Below, one piece after another: positions 53,793-62,009 of a stretch of DNA of 64,000 nt. The translations under genes and the position numbers were made by a program. The DNA is taken from NCBI GenBank assembly GCA_036258175.1, contig DATAEE010000262.1:1-64000 (forward strand). The letters run 5' to 3'. Below the pieces are notes generated by a model. It did not search any database. It saw nothing but the letters and a program-made list of their open reading frames with translations, and was not told the origin of the DNA. The stretch is from DATAEE01 sp036258175. Its GTDB lineage: Bacteria > Acidobacteriota > Vicinamibacteria > Vicinamibacterales > 2-12-FULL-66-21. Every line of letters begins with the position of its first letter. The first letter of the stretch is position 1.

Positions 53793-54689
53793 TTACCAGG
53801 TGCGGACGCTCCGTGAGGCAACCAGACCACCCAGGCAGCCCAGCGCCATCCCTCCTGCCAGAATTGAAATCGTTAGCCCGACCGGGAGGAAGGACAGCGA
53901 CTCGAGGCCGAGCGACTCGGACGCCATCCGCCCGTATCGCGCATTCATGACTGCGAAAACTACCCAAAGCATCAAGAGGCCAATGACGGCGCCGACGCCA
54001 CCCTGAATCACGCCCTCGGCGATGAACGGCCCGCGAACGTAGGTCGCCGGGGCGCCGACCAGCTGCATGATTTCAATTTCGTCACGACGCGCGTACGTTG
54101 CCAGCCGCACGACGTTGGCGACGCTCAATGCCGCGGCGACGGCCAGTACCGCCACGAGGAACACGCCCGCGCCGCGAACGAGCGCCAGGACGCCAATCAG
54201 CCGTTGCATCCACCGGCGATCGAAGCGTACGTCTGCGACGCCCGGCGTCGTCGCGAGCTTGGTGACGAGGGCGTCGACGACATCGCCACCCGAGTTCTCG
54301 GCGATCAGCCGAACCTCTACAGAAGCCGGGAACGGGTTCACCTCGAGCGTATCCGCTGCCACGGCGAGATCGCGATAGTCACGACGGAAACGCCGGCGAG
54401 CTTCGTCCTTCGAAATGTATTCGCGACGCGCGACAAGGCCGCTGCGATCGACCGTGTCCTCAATCGCCCCCAGCTGCTCGCTTGTCACATCGTCCCGCAG
54501 AAACACCGACAGCTCGGCCGCGTCCGTCCAGCGCTGGACCAGCCGGCCGCCATTGGTCGTGATCAGGAGGAACAATCCAAGAATGAAGAGACCCGACGCG
54601 ATCGCAAAGACCGCCAGGACGGCACTGCGCCGGCGCCGCCAGAGGCTGGTCGCCGCTTCGCTGAAAAAGTACTGGAGTGCCTGCCGCAT
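53793..54689 (-). CDS. ftsX: Cell division protein FtsX
   Basis: Membrane partner of FtsE that controls murein hydrolases at division. The 298-residue protein has four membrane segments (about 22-45, 170-192, 225-247, 270-290), a periplasmic domain after the first (ELSVFLRDDVTSEQ, REYISKDEARRRF) and the FtsX core RRDEIEIMQLVGAP. The ATG shares its A with the ftsE stop (TGATG). Confidence 0.94.
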   Translation of the reverse strand: MRQALQYFFSEAATSLWRRRRSAVLAVFAIASGLFILGLFLLITTNGGRLVQRWTDAAELSVFLRDDVTSEQLGAIEDTVDRSGLVARREYISKDEARRRFRRDYRDLAVAADTLEVNPFPASVEVRLIAENSGGDVVDALVTKLATTPGVADVRFDRRWMQRLIGVLALVRGAGVFLVAVLAVAAALSVANVVRLATYARRDEIEIMQLVGAPATYVRGPFIAEGVIQGGVGAVIGLLMLWVVFAVMNARYGRMASESLGLESLSFLPVGLTISILAGGMALGCLGGLVASRSVRTW

Positions 54690-55348
54690 CAGGTGACCTC
54701 CACGAGGCTGCCATGGTCGAGCGTGATCGTGCGGCGGCCGACACGATGGATGAGGTCGCGGTCGTGTGTCGCCACCAGCACGGTCGTCCCGCGGGCGTTG
54801 ATTTCGCGAAACAGGTTCATGATCTCGAGCGACAGGTCGGGGTCGAGGTTACCGGTGGGCTCGTCGGCGATGATGAGTGCCGGATCGTTCACCAGAGCGC
54901 GCGCGATCGCGATCCGCTGCTGCTCGCCTCCAGACAGTTCAAGCGGAAAGGCAGCCATGCGGTGCTGCAGGCCAACCCATTTGAGAACCTGAAACACACG
55001 CCGCCGCTGCTGCGCGTCGGACGCGCCGAGGACGCGCGGCACGAACGCCACGTTCTCGAGGACCGTCTGGCTTTCGATCAGCTTGAAGTCCTGAAAGACG
55101 AAGCCGATCGACCGTCGATAGGCCTGCACGTCGCGCGGCTTGAGATCGGCGAGGTTGCGGCCGTTGACCACGAGCTGGCCATTCGACGGTATTTCCTGCC
55201 GCAGGAGCAGCCGCAGGAACGTCGACTTGCCGGCGCCGCTCGGACCGGTCAGAAAGGCGAACTCCCCTTTCTCGACGCGGAGCGACAAGTCGCGGAGCGC
55301 GTAGACCCCGCGGCTGTAAACCTTTGACAAATGAGCAGCTTCGATCAT
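54689..55348 (-). CDS. ftsE: Cell division ATP-binding protein FtsE
   Basis: ABC-type ATPase, 219 residues, with Walker A GPSGAGKST, the signature LSGGEQQRIAIARAL, Walker B LIIADEPTGNLDP and the H-loop in VATHD. It overlaps gatB by 4 bases upstream and ftsX by 1 base downstream. Confidence 0.95.
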   Translation of the reverse strand: MIEAAHLSKVYSRGVYALRDLSLRVEKGEFAFLTGPSGAGKSTFLRLLLRQEIPSNGQLVVNGRNLADLKPRDVQAYRRSIGFVFQDFKLIESQTVLENVAFVPRVLGASDAQQRRRVFQVLKWVGLQHRMAAFPLELSGGEQQRIAIARALVNDPALIIADEPTGNLDPDLSLEIMNLFREINARGTTVLVATHDRDLIHRVGRRTITLDHGSLVEVT

Positions 55349-56832
55349 CCGATCAGTTTCTTGAGCAGGTCGTTGACGAGCGCCGGGTTCGCCTTGCCGC
55401 CCGTTGCCTTCATCACCTGGCCGACGAGGAACCCGAGTGTCGCGGTCTTGCCCGCGCGATACTGCTCCACCGCCGAGGAGTTCCTGGTGATGACGTCGCG
55501 AGCCAGTCCTTCGAGCGCCGCGGCATCGTCAATCCGGCCCAGCCCCTCCGCTGCGACGATTTCCTCGGCGGCGCGCCCGGAATCGTACATTTTCTCGAAG
55601 ACCTCCTTGGCGGTGGGACCGCTGATCGCACCCTTCGCGACCAGCCGGATCAGGCCGGCGAGCGCCGCGGGCGAGAGCCGGGATCCCTCGATCGTCGTAT
55701 CGGTCTCCTTGAGCTTTCGCGCCAGTTCCCCCATGACCCAGTTAGCCGCCACGCGCGGGTCGCCAGAGGCGCCTGCAGTGTCCTCGAAGTACTTCGCGAG
55801 CGCCGCGCTTTGGCTCAAATAGGCCGCATCTGCCTCGGCAAGCTCATAAGTCGAGGCAAGCCGCGCCTTGCGGGCATCCGGCAGCTCGGGAAGCGTTCGG
55901 CGCACCTCGTCGATCCAGGCGGCGCTGACTTCGAGCGGGGGGAGATCCGGCTCCGGAAAATATCGGTAGTCGTGGGCCTCTTCCTTGGTCCGCATCGAGA
56001 CAGTCCGGCCCGTGGCGGAGTCCCAGAGCCGGGTCTCCTGGATGACGCGGCCGCCATCAGTTATTAAGGCGACCTGGCGTTCGATTTCGTACTCGAGAGC
56101 TTTCTGAAGGTACCGGAACGAGTTGACGTTCTTGACCTCCGCCTTGACGCCCAGCGCCGCCTGCCCTGCGGGCCGGACCGATACGTTCGCGTCGCACCGT
56201 AGGCTCCCCTCTTCCATGTTGCCGTCGTTGACGCCGAGCGCCAGCAGGATCGCGCGGAGCCGCGCGAAGAAATCCGCGGCGTCTGCCGCAGACCGCAGGT
56301 CGGGGTGCGTGACGATCTCGATAAGCGGCACACCGCTTCGGTTGAAGTCGACGTAGGTCCGCCGGTCGGAGTCTGGGAATCCGTCGTGCAGCGACTTGCC
56401 GGCGTCCTCCTCGAGATGCACGCGGATGACGCCCACCCGCTTCGAGGCGCCTCCCGCGACGTATTCGAGCACGCCATCGACCGCGAGCGGCCGTTCGTAC
56501 TGCGAAATCTGATAGCCCTTCGGCAGGTCCGGATAGAAGTAATTCTTGCGCGCGAAGATCGAGACCGGCTGGATCGTGCAGCCGAGAGCAAGCGCCGCCT
56601 TGATCGCGTAGTCGACCGCACGGCGGTTCAGGACGGGCAGCGCGCCGGGCAGCCCCAGGCAGACCGGGCACACGTTCGTGTTGGGTGGCGCGCCAAACGC
56701 CGTGCTGCACCCGCAGAAGATCTTCGTGGTGGTCAGCAGCTGGGCATGGATCTCGAGGCCGATGACCGGCTCGAACAGTGTGGATTGCTGATTGCTGACT
56801 GCTGACTTGTCTGGCGTCCTTTCATTCAGCAT
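55345..56832 (-). CDS. gatB: Aspartyl/glutamyl-tRNA amidotransferase subunit B
   Basis: Binds the misacylated Glu-tRNA(Gln) or Asp-tRNA(Asn) and amidates it with GatA and GatC. The 495-residue protein has VIGLEIHAQL, the zinc-site motif CVPVCLGLPGALPVLN in variant form (CPVCLGLPG), YPDLPKGYQISQYERP, DFNRSGVPLIEIVTHPDLRS and a YqeY-like tail. The N-terminal 20 residues (SAVSNQQSTLFEP) are encoded by a 7-bp tandem repeat, and no later in-frame ATG, GTG or TTG precedes the homology. gatA and gatC are not nearby. Confidence 0.94.
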   Translation of the reverse strand: MLNERTPDKSAVSNQQSTLFEPVIGLEIHAQLLTTTKIFCGCSTAFGAPPNTNVCPVCLGLPGALPVLNRRAVDYAIKAALALGCTIQPVSIFARKNYFYPDLPKGYQISQYERPLAVDGVLEYVAGGASKRVGVIRVHLEEDAGKSLHDGFPDSDRRTYVDFNRSGVPLIEIVTHPDLRSAADAADFFARLRAILLALGVNDGNMEEGSLRCDANVSVRPAGQAALGVKAEVKNVNSFRYLQKALEYEIERQVALITDGGRVIQETRLWDSATGRTVSMRTKEEAHDYRYFPEPDLPPLEVSAAWIDEVRRTLPELPDARKARLASTYELAEADAAYLSQSAALAKYFEDTAGASGDPRVAANWVMGELARKLKETDTTIEGSRLSPAALAGLIRLVAKGAISGPTAKEVFEKMYDSGRAAEEIVAAEGLGRIDDAAALEGLARDVITRNSSAVEQYRAGKTATLGFLVGQVMKATGGKANPALVNDLLKKLIG

Positions 56833-56853
56833 TCAGCATTCCACATTCCACAA
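56779..56853. repeat. 7-bp tandem repeat arrays GATTGCT and CATTCAG/CATTCCA
   Basis: Two arrays with a 7-base period, GATTGCT-like at 56779-56809 and CATTCAG/CATTCCA at 56822-56853, lie in opposite sense around the gatB start. The gatB ATG (56830-56832) is made of the second array. A related array lies at 43556-43602. Confidence 0.7.
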
Positions 56854-56861
56854 TGGGCATA

Positions 56862-58457
56862 TTAGACCTTCGGCCCGGCCGCCTTCACGTCACGCGACGC
56901 TTCGGCGTCGAACGTCTTGAAGTTGTCGACGAACATCCCCGCGAGCCTGCCGGCCTGCGCGTCGTACGCGGCGCCGTCCTTCCAGGTACCGCGAGGCTTC
57001 AGAACTTCCTCCGGCACGCCGGGGCAGCGCGTCGGCACTTCGAGGTTGAAGGTCCGGTCGCGCTCGTACGGCACGCTGTCGAGCGCGCCGGCCAGCGCCG
57101 CGTAGATCATTGCGCGCGTGTGCGCGATCTCCATCCGCGACCCAACGCCGTACGGCCCACCAGTCCAGCCCGTGTTGACGAGCCAGACGCGCGCCTCGTG
57201 GCGTGCGATCCGTTCGCCGAGAAACCGCGCGTACACCGTTGGATGAAGCACCATGAACGGCGCGCCGAAGCACGTGCTGAACGTCGCCTTCGGCTCGGTC
57301 ACGCCCTTTTCGGTTCCCGCGACCTTCGCCGTGTATCCCGACAGGAAGTGATACATGGCGCCGGCCGGCGTGAGGCGCGCAATTGGAGGCAGGACCCCGA
57401 ACGCATCCGCCGTCAACATGATGATGTTGCGCGGATGCCCGGCCTGACCGGAAGGCTCCGCGTTGTCGATGAAATCCAGCGGATACGCGCCGCGGGTGTT
57501 CTCGGTCAGCGACTCATCATCCAGGTCGAGCCGCCGTGAGACCGCATCCATGCGGACGTTCTCGAGCACGGTCCCAAACCGCCGCGTCGTCGAGTAGATC
57601 TGAGGCTCCGCGGTCGCCGAAAGGCGGATCATCTTGGCGTAGCAGCCTCCCTCGATGTTGAAGACTCCTTTGTCGCTCCACCCGTGCTCGTCGTCGCCGA
57701 TGAGCCGCCGCTCGGGATCACTCGACAGCGTCGTTTTACCGGTGCCGGAGAGGCCGAAGAACAGAGCGACGTCGCCCGACGGGCCGACGTTCGCCGAGCA
57801 GTGCATGGAGAGCACGTCGCGGAGCGGCAGCAGATAGTTCATGACGGTGAAGATCGATTTCTTGATCTCACCGGCGTAGCTGGTCCCTCCGATCAGAACG
57901 ATTCGACGACCAAGGTGGACGAGGATGAATACTTCGGAGTTCGTTCCGTGCCGACCGGGCGACGCGTGGAATCCGGGGGCGTCGATCACGGTGAACCCCG
58001 GCTGCGCGTGCCGCAGCCGCTCGTGATTTTCTCCCCGGATGAACATGTGCCGCGCAAACAGGCTATGCCACGCGTTCTCGGTGATCACGCGGATCGGCAA
58101 GCGGTACTCGGGATCGGCGCCGGCGAAGCAATCCTGAACGAAGAGCTCTTTACCTTCGAGGTAGCGTACGAGCTGCCCGTGGAGCTCGTCGAAGTGGGTC
58201 GCTTCGATCGGGCGGTTCACTTTCCCCCACCAGACGTGCGCTTCGCTCGACGATTCCTGGACGATGAATTTGTCGTTGGGAGAGCGACCCGTGTGCTGAC
58301 CGGTGCGGCAGACGAGCGGTCCACCCTCGGCCATCAGCCCTTCGCGCCGGCGGACTGCCTCTTCGCACAACGCGGGAACGCTGAGGTTCCAGTACACCCG
58401 GGCGACGTTCTCGATTCCGTGCGCCTCGAGGCCGGACTCCTGCTCCTGAATCGACAT
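56862..58457 (-). CDS. pckA: Phosphoenolpyruvate carboxykinase (ATP)
   Basis: Converts oxaloacetate and ATP to PEP at the start of gluconeogenesis. The 531-residue protein has RTGQHTGRSPNDKF, the P-loop GLSGTGKTTLS (235-245), GDDEHGWSDKGVFNIEGGCYAK and the C-terminal LVNTGWTGGPYG. ATG at 58457 is preceded by a strong GGAGAGAGG. It has its own sigma70 promoter and is followed by gatB after 29 bases, so it may share a transcript with gatB-ftsE-ftsX. Confidence 0.96.
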   Translation of the reverse strand: MSIQEQESGLEAHGIENVARVYWNLSVPALCEEAVRRREGLMAEGGPLVCRTGQHTGRSPNDKFIVQESSSEAHVWWGKVNRPIEATHFDELHGQLVRYLEGKELFVQDCFAGADPEYRLPIRVITENAWHSLFARHMFIRGENHERLRHAQPGFTVIDAPGFHASPGRHGTNSEVFILVHLGRRIVLIGGTSYAGEIKKSIFTVMNYLLPLRDVLSMHCSANVGPSGDVALFFGLSGTGKTTLSSDPERRLIGDDEHGWSDKGVFNIEGGCYAKMIRLSATAEPQIYSTTRRFGTVLENVRMDAVSRRLDLDDESLTENTRGAYPLDFIDNAEPSGQAGHPRNIIMLTADAFGVLPPIARLTPAGAMYHFLSGYTAKVAGTEKGVTEPKATFSTCFGAPFMVLHPTVYARFLGERIARHEARVWLVNTGWTGGPYGVGSRMEIAHTRAMIYAALAGALDSVPYERDRTFNLEVPTRCPGVPEEVLKPRGTWKDGAAYDAQAGRLAGMFVDNFKTFDAEASRDVKAAGPKV

Positions 58458-58496
58458 CCTCTCTCCTTCGGCCCGCGCCGACGGCCGAATTGCAGG

Positions 58497-58525
58497 ATGG
58501 TACTTCAGGGAATGCAGGATTTCAA
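58497..58525 (-). promoter_or_regulatory. Sigma70-type promoter of pckA
   Basis: On the minus strand TTGAAA (58520-58525), a 17-base spacer and TACCAT (58497-58502). The start near 58490 gives a leader of about 33 bases. The -35 overlaps the end of the upstream Fis-like gene. Confidence 0.65.
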
Positions 58526-58866
58526 AAAGACGGGTTGTGCGGACGCCGCGTGATTGTTTCTCCGAGATGGAGACGTTCCAGGCGGCGGTACAGCGCACGA
58601 CGGCTGACGCCAAGGAGTTCGGCGGCCAGCTTTTTGTTGCCCCCGGCGCGCTCCAGCGCGCGCTGGACGGTGGTGCGCTCGATGGCCGCGGCGTCGAGGC
58701 TGGCGGGCGTCGGGGCCGCGGTTTCTCCGGGAGCCGATGCGCTCAGCGCACGGGCGCGCGCGACGGCGAGTTCCAGATCCGCGACGATCGCCTCGCGCAC
58801 CTCTGGCGCGAGCGCACTAAGATCGATCATCGCGCGATCGTCCAATACCGTAAGCGTGATAGCCAT
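58522..58866 (-). CDS. Fis-type helix-turn-helix protein, 114 residues
   Basis: The N-terminal half is a short beta-helix part (ITLTVLDDRAMIDLSALAPEVREAIVADLELAVARARAL). The C-terminal HTH is of the Fis/NtrC kind (VQRALERAGGNKKLAAELLGVSRRALYRRLERL). It lacks an AAA or receiver domain, like the 71-residue protein at 38347-38562. ATG at 58866; the longer frame extends into the repeat array and is not real. A regulator of pckA is possible from its position. Confidence 0.75.
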   Translation of the reverse strand: MAITLTVLDDRAMIDLSALAPEVREAIVADLELAVARARALSASAPGETAAPTPASLDAAAIERTTVQRALERAGGNKKLAAELLGVSRRALYRRLERLHLGETITRRPHNPSF

Positions 58867-58970
58867 CGTTCCGATCAGGATTACAGAATTCCCTGCGGGT
58901 GGGCTGGTCCCGGGGATGGTGTTGCTGGGAAGTAGTAATGTAGCACACGACGGGACCGATAGGAAGAAAA

Positions 58971-59030
58971 GGGTTCCGGGGGGTTCGAGCGGGTTCGAAG
59001 GGGTTCGAATGGGTTCGAAACGGTTCGTGG
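58971..59030 (+). repeat. 10-bp tandem repeat GGGTTCGAAN, six units, before spoIID
   Basis: Units of exactly 10 bp: GGGTTCCGGG, GGGTTCGAGC, GGGTTCGAAG, GGGTTCGAAT, GGGTTCGAAA and CGGTTCGTGG. The start codon and first residues (MGSKRF) of the SpoIID-like gene are made from the last units. The same unit in the opposite sense follows the gene at 59971-60076. Confidence 0.9.
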
Positions 59031-60103
59031 CTGTCGCGTGGGCGGGGGCTGTTGGCCTTGGCCTGACGGGTGCGGCGTGCGGGGGTTCGGTGGCGCGGCC
59101 GCAGACCGTGCCGGCGCCTGTGGCGGCGCCCAGTACCACGCTCAACGTGCGGCTCGCGAACGGAAGCATCGCCTCGCTTGCGCTCGAGGAATACGTGCTC
59201 GCTTCGATCCTCGCGGAGATCGCGCCGGGCAGCAGCGATCCCGACGCGGCGGCACGTGTCTACGAAGTCCAAGCCATCCTTGCCCGGACGTACGCGGTTG
59301 CCAGCCTGGGACGACACGCGCGCGACGGGTTCGATCTCTGCGCGACGACGCACTGCCAGCTCGTGGACTTCGATCGGGCCGCGCGGTCGCGCTGGCGGCC
59401 GATCGCGGAGGTGGCAATCCAGGCCACGCGCGGGCGGGTGTTGCGTTTTGAATCCGCGCCGGTGCTCGCGCTCTTTCACGCCGACTGCGGCGGTTATCGC
59501 AGTGCCGCGGAGGACATCTGGGGTGGCCGCGCCCAGCCGTACTTGAACGGCGGGCCTGACGATCTGCCGGACGGGTCCGCGCACCGCAGCTGGCAGTTCC
59601 GCGTCGACCGCGCCCGGCTGCGCGAGGCGCTCGCGCGCGATGCTCGCACGAACCCGGGCGCGCGCATCGATCGCATCGACGTCTTCTCACGTGATTCGGC
59701 AGGACGCGCCGCCCTGGTGCTCGTCGCCGGCGAGCGCGAGCCGATCGTAAGGGGTGAGGAATTCCGGATGGTGATGGCGCGCGCGTTCGGCGTCTCGGCG
59801 TTTCCGAGCTCGCGCTTCGATGTCGAACGTGACGGCGATGAATTCGCGTTCACCGGAACCGGCTACGGCCACGGGGTGGGACTTTGTCAGCGGGGAGCGA
59901 TCGCGCGCGCGGCCGCCGGCGCATCGCCCGAGGACATTCTGGCTTTCTACTTTCCAGGCACGACGCTGTCGAACCGGCTCGCTCCGGTTCGAACCCTTTC
60001 GAACCTTTTCGAACCCCCTGGAACCCTCTCGAACCTCGTCGAACCTTCTCGAACCGTCTCGAACCTGATCGAACCTATGTCATTGCATACACCACGATAT
60101 TGA
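59009..60103 (+). CDS. SpoIID/LytB-type lytic transglycosylase-like lipoprotein
   Basis: The SpoIID fold cleaves peptidoglycan glycan strands. The 364-residue protein has a lipoprotein signal (GLGLTGAACGG, lipobox Cys), the core LEEYVLASILAEIAPG with the catalytic-type Glu, AILARTYAVAS, CATTHCQLVDFD and GYGHGVGLCQRGAIARA. The last 45 residues (RTLSNLFEPPGTLSNLVEPS and on) are a 10-residue repeat encoded by the 10-bp array and are not part of the family. The true end may be near FYFPGT. It overlaps the DUF4159 gene by 29 bases. Confidence 0.85.
   Translation: MGSKRFVAVAWAGAVGLGLTGAACGGSVARPQTVPAPVAAPSTTLNVRLANGSIASLALEEYVLASILAEIAPGSSDPDAAARVYEVQAILARTYAVASLGRHARDGFDLCATTHCQLVDFDRAARSRWRPIAEVAIQATRGRVLRFESAPVLALFHADCGGYRSAAEDIWGGRAQPYLNGGPDDLPDGSAHRSWQFRVDRARLREALARDARTNPGARIDRIDVFSRDSAGRAALVLVAGEREPIVRGEEFRMVMARAFGVSAFPSSRFDVERDGDEFAFTGTGYGHGVGLCQRGAIARAAAGASPEDILAFYFPGTTLSNRLAPVRTLSNLFEPPGTLSNLVEPSRTVSNLIEPMSLHTPRY
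59971..60076 (-). repeat. 10-bp tandem repeat GAACCNNNTC, about 10.6 units, after spoIID
   Basis: Units such as GAACCGGCTC, GAACCCTTTC, GAACCTTTTC, GAACCCTCTC and GAACCTCGTC run with a strict 10-base period. On the minus strand they read GAnnnGGTTC, the same family as 58971-59030, so the two arrays face each other across the gene. The DNA is read as ten-residue protein repeats in the SpoIID frame. Confidence 0.9.
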
Positions 60104-60740
60104 CCGCGAACTTCGTGTTGTCCTCCCGCTGGAAGCGCTTGTTCCGCCAGTCGTAATCCCACTCGCAGCCGTAGTCCTTGTTGCTGTACAGCACGCCGAG
60201 ACGCCCGTTCGCCTCGACGCCCCGAAGGTAGTCGTGAACGATCTCGTCGCCCCAGCCGTTCAGTTCGTGCGATGTGGTGGGCGGCCCTTCTGAAAAGACG
60301 AAGAAGCTCCTGTACAGGCGGTGTGACGCGGGCAGCTTGGCCAGCGTGCGCGGCCCCGGGAGAATCAGCCGCATTTCCTCTTCGAACGACCGCGCGTAGA
60401 GCCCTGCGATGTCGTGGTTGCAGTCGTCTGAGAACAGCAGGCCGCCCTGATCGACGAATCGCGCAAGATGATCGCGCTCGCGGCGGCTGAACCGTACGAG
60501 CTTGTGGCCGGTCATGAAGAGGAATGGAAACGAGAGGAGCTCATCGGAGTCCGCGGCAATCACGATTTCCTCGGGATACACCGGAATCGTCGTGTACTCG
60601 ACGACGGAGTTGAGTACGTTGGCCGCTACCTTCGGGTTGTAGTCCCAGTCGCCGGAGTCGTAACGGAGACGGGCGAAGACGAACTCGTGCGCGCGCGGCT
60701 GAGCAGTCACCGGCTGAATCCGTGGCTCATCTTGATCCAT
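60075..60740 (-). CDS. DUF4159-family protein
   Basis: The 221-residue protein has EFVFARLRYDSGDWDYNP, the family start, and FLFMTGHKLVRFSRRERDHLARFVDQGGLLFSDDCNH, which matches DUF4159 with its glutamine-amidotransferase-like fold. Such proteins are often found in aerotolerance (Bat) operons in Bacteroidetes and acidobacteria. The chemical role is not known. It runs opposite the SpoIID gene and diverges from the second ECF sigma gene. Confidence 0.85.
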   Translation of the reverse strand: MDQDEPRIQPVTAQPRAHEFVFARLRYDSGDWDYNPKVAANVLNSVVEYTTIPVYPEEIVIAADSDELLSFPFLFMTGHKLVRFSRRERDHLARFVDQGGLLFSDDCNHDIAGLYARSFEEEMRLILPGPRTLAKLPASHRLYRSFFVFSEGPPTTSHELNGWGDEIVHDYLRGVEANGRLGVLYSNKDYGCEWDYDWRNKRFQREDNTKFAVNIVVYAMT

Positions 60741-60765
60741 AATAACGAGTGGTCCCCAGACGTAA

Positions 60766-60787
60766 ACGCCCGGCCGATCACGGGCGT
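60766..60787. promoter_or_regulatory. Inverted repeat between DUF4159 and the second ECF sigma gene
   Basis: ACGCCCG (60766-60772), 8 bases, CGGGCGT (60781-60787). This 7-bp perfect dyad lies in a 55-base divergent region, 9 bases before the sigma ATG. A plausible operator for one or both genes. Confidence 0.5.
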
Positions 60788-60795
60788 ATCAACTC

Positions 60796-61407
60796 ATGAC
60801 AGGCGCCGCTCGACCCGCTCCCATCGTGACCGCCCGCGAGGCCGATACGAACGCCGCCGCGGCGGTCAAGGCGCTGCGCGCGACGGGCGATCACTCCGCG
60901 GCCCGGGATCGATTCGCGGAGCTGGTCACGCGGCATCAGCGGCGCGCGTCGCGTATCGCGTTTCACTACTTGCGCGACGCGGCGGAGGCGGACGAGGCGG
61001 TGCAGGATGCCTTCGTCAAGGCCTATTCGCACCTGGGGTCGTTCCGCGAGGCGTTGCCGTTCGAGATCTGGTTCACGCGCATCCTGATCAACGGGTGCCT
61101 GGACAGGATCAAGGCGCGCGGCCGCCGCGAGCGCTGGATCGTGCCCATCGAAGCGGCGGCGGAAGCGCCGGTGGCCCGGGGCCTGTCACCCGAGGCAGAG
61201 TTGCTCTCGCGTGAACGCCGGCGCGCGCTGGCCGCCGCGCTGGCGAAGCTGCCCGAGCGGCAGCGGGCGGTGTTCATCCTGAGCCAAGTAGAGGGCCACT
61301 CGGCGCGGGAAGTCGGCGAGATGACGGGGCTCAACGAATCGACCGTTCGCGTGCACCTGTTTCGTGCGATTCGGCGTTTGCGGAAGCTGCTGACGGAGCC
61401 GTCCTGA
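60796..61407 (+). CDS. ECF sigma factor (module 2)
   Basis: The 203-residue protein has an N-terminal extension of about 40 residues, sigma region 2 (FAELVTRHQRRASRIAFHYLRDAAEADEAVQDAFVKAYSHLG, then FEIWFTRILINGCLDRIKARG) and region 4 (LAKLPERQRAVFILSQVEGHSAREVGEMTGLNESTVRVHLF). ATG start. It is followed by the anti-sigma gene after 5 bases and then by ispH after 15 more. Confidence 0.9.
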   Translation: MTGAARPAPIVTAREADTNAAAAVKALRATGDHSAARDRFAELVTRHQRRASRIAFHYLRDAAEADEAVQDAFVKAYSHLGSFREALPFEIWFTRILINGCLDRIKARGRRERWIVPIEAAAEAPVARGLSPEAELLSRERRRALAAALAKLPERQRAVFILSQVEGHSAREVGEMTGLNESTVRVHLFRAIRRLRKLLTEPS

Positions 61408-61412
61408 ACGCT

Positions 61413-61994
61413 ATGGCATTTGGTCATCTCTCGGCGCGCGAGCTCGCGGACCTCTGGCCGCACGGCCCATCGCACCCCCACGTCGCGGGGTGCGGCGAGT
61501 GCCGCGCGGAGTACGACGCGCTCGCCCAGGTCTTCCTGGCTGCGCGGGACGCCTCTGACGAAGCGGACGAGCATTTCACGCCAGATCGCCTCGCGGCCCA
61601 GCGGGCGCATATCCTTCGGCGCCTCGAAAACGCCGAGCGCCCCGCCAGGGTTCTGCCGTTTCCTCTCTCGACTCGTCCGTTCCCGAGCGCCCGCACCGGC
61701 GCCCGTCGCTGGATTGCCGCCGCCGCGGCGGCTGGACTCCTGACCGGGATCATCGCCGGACGCGCGTTCGAATTCGGCAACCCGTGGCGCACGACACCAC
61801 AGCCGCAGCCGCAAAAAACCCTCGCGTCCTCGCGCGGCCGAACGCCGGTCCTCTCCTCGGGCCAGGCGGCGTCGGTCAACGACGAGCGGCTTCTAGGCGA
61901 GATCGAAGCGGCACTCGTCGAGCCGCGCGTCGATGAGCTGCGCGCGCTGGACGCGCTCACGCCGCGCGTGCGGGAGGCGTCGCTGGGTCGGTAG
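61413..61994 (+). CDS. Anti-sigma factor with zinc-finger-like N-terminus
   Basis: The 193-residue protein has an N-terminal HPHVAGCGECRAEYDALA, the HxxxCxxC motif of ZAS anti-sigma factors, then a linker, one membrane helix near 95-110 (RRWIAAAAAAGLLTGIIAG) and a periplasmic tail. It fits as the partner of the sigma factor before it. The sensed stress is unknown. Confidence 0.82.
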   Translation: MAFGHLSARELADLWPHGPSHPHVAGCGECRAEYDALAQVFLAARDASDEADEHFTPDRLAAQRAHILRRLENAERPARVLPFPLSTRPFPSARTGARRWIAAAAAAGLLTGIIAGRAFEFGNPWRTTPQPQPQKTLASSRGRTPVLSSGQAASVNDERLLGEIEAALVEPRVDELRALDALTPRVREASLGR

Positions 61995-62009
61995 CGGCCG
62001 CCCCGCCTG

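Noticed and set aside
58971..60076. A CRISPR array at the GGGTTCGAAN repeats
   Set aside because: The 10-bp units are contiguous with no spacers, and there are no cas genes.
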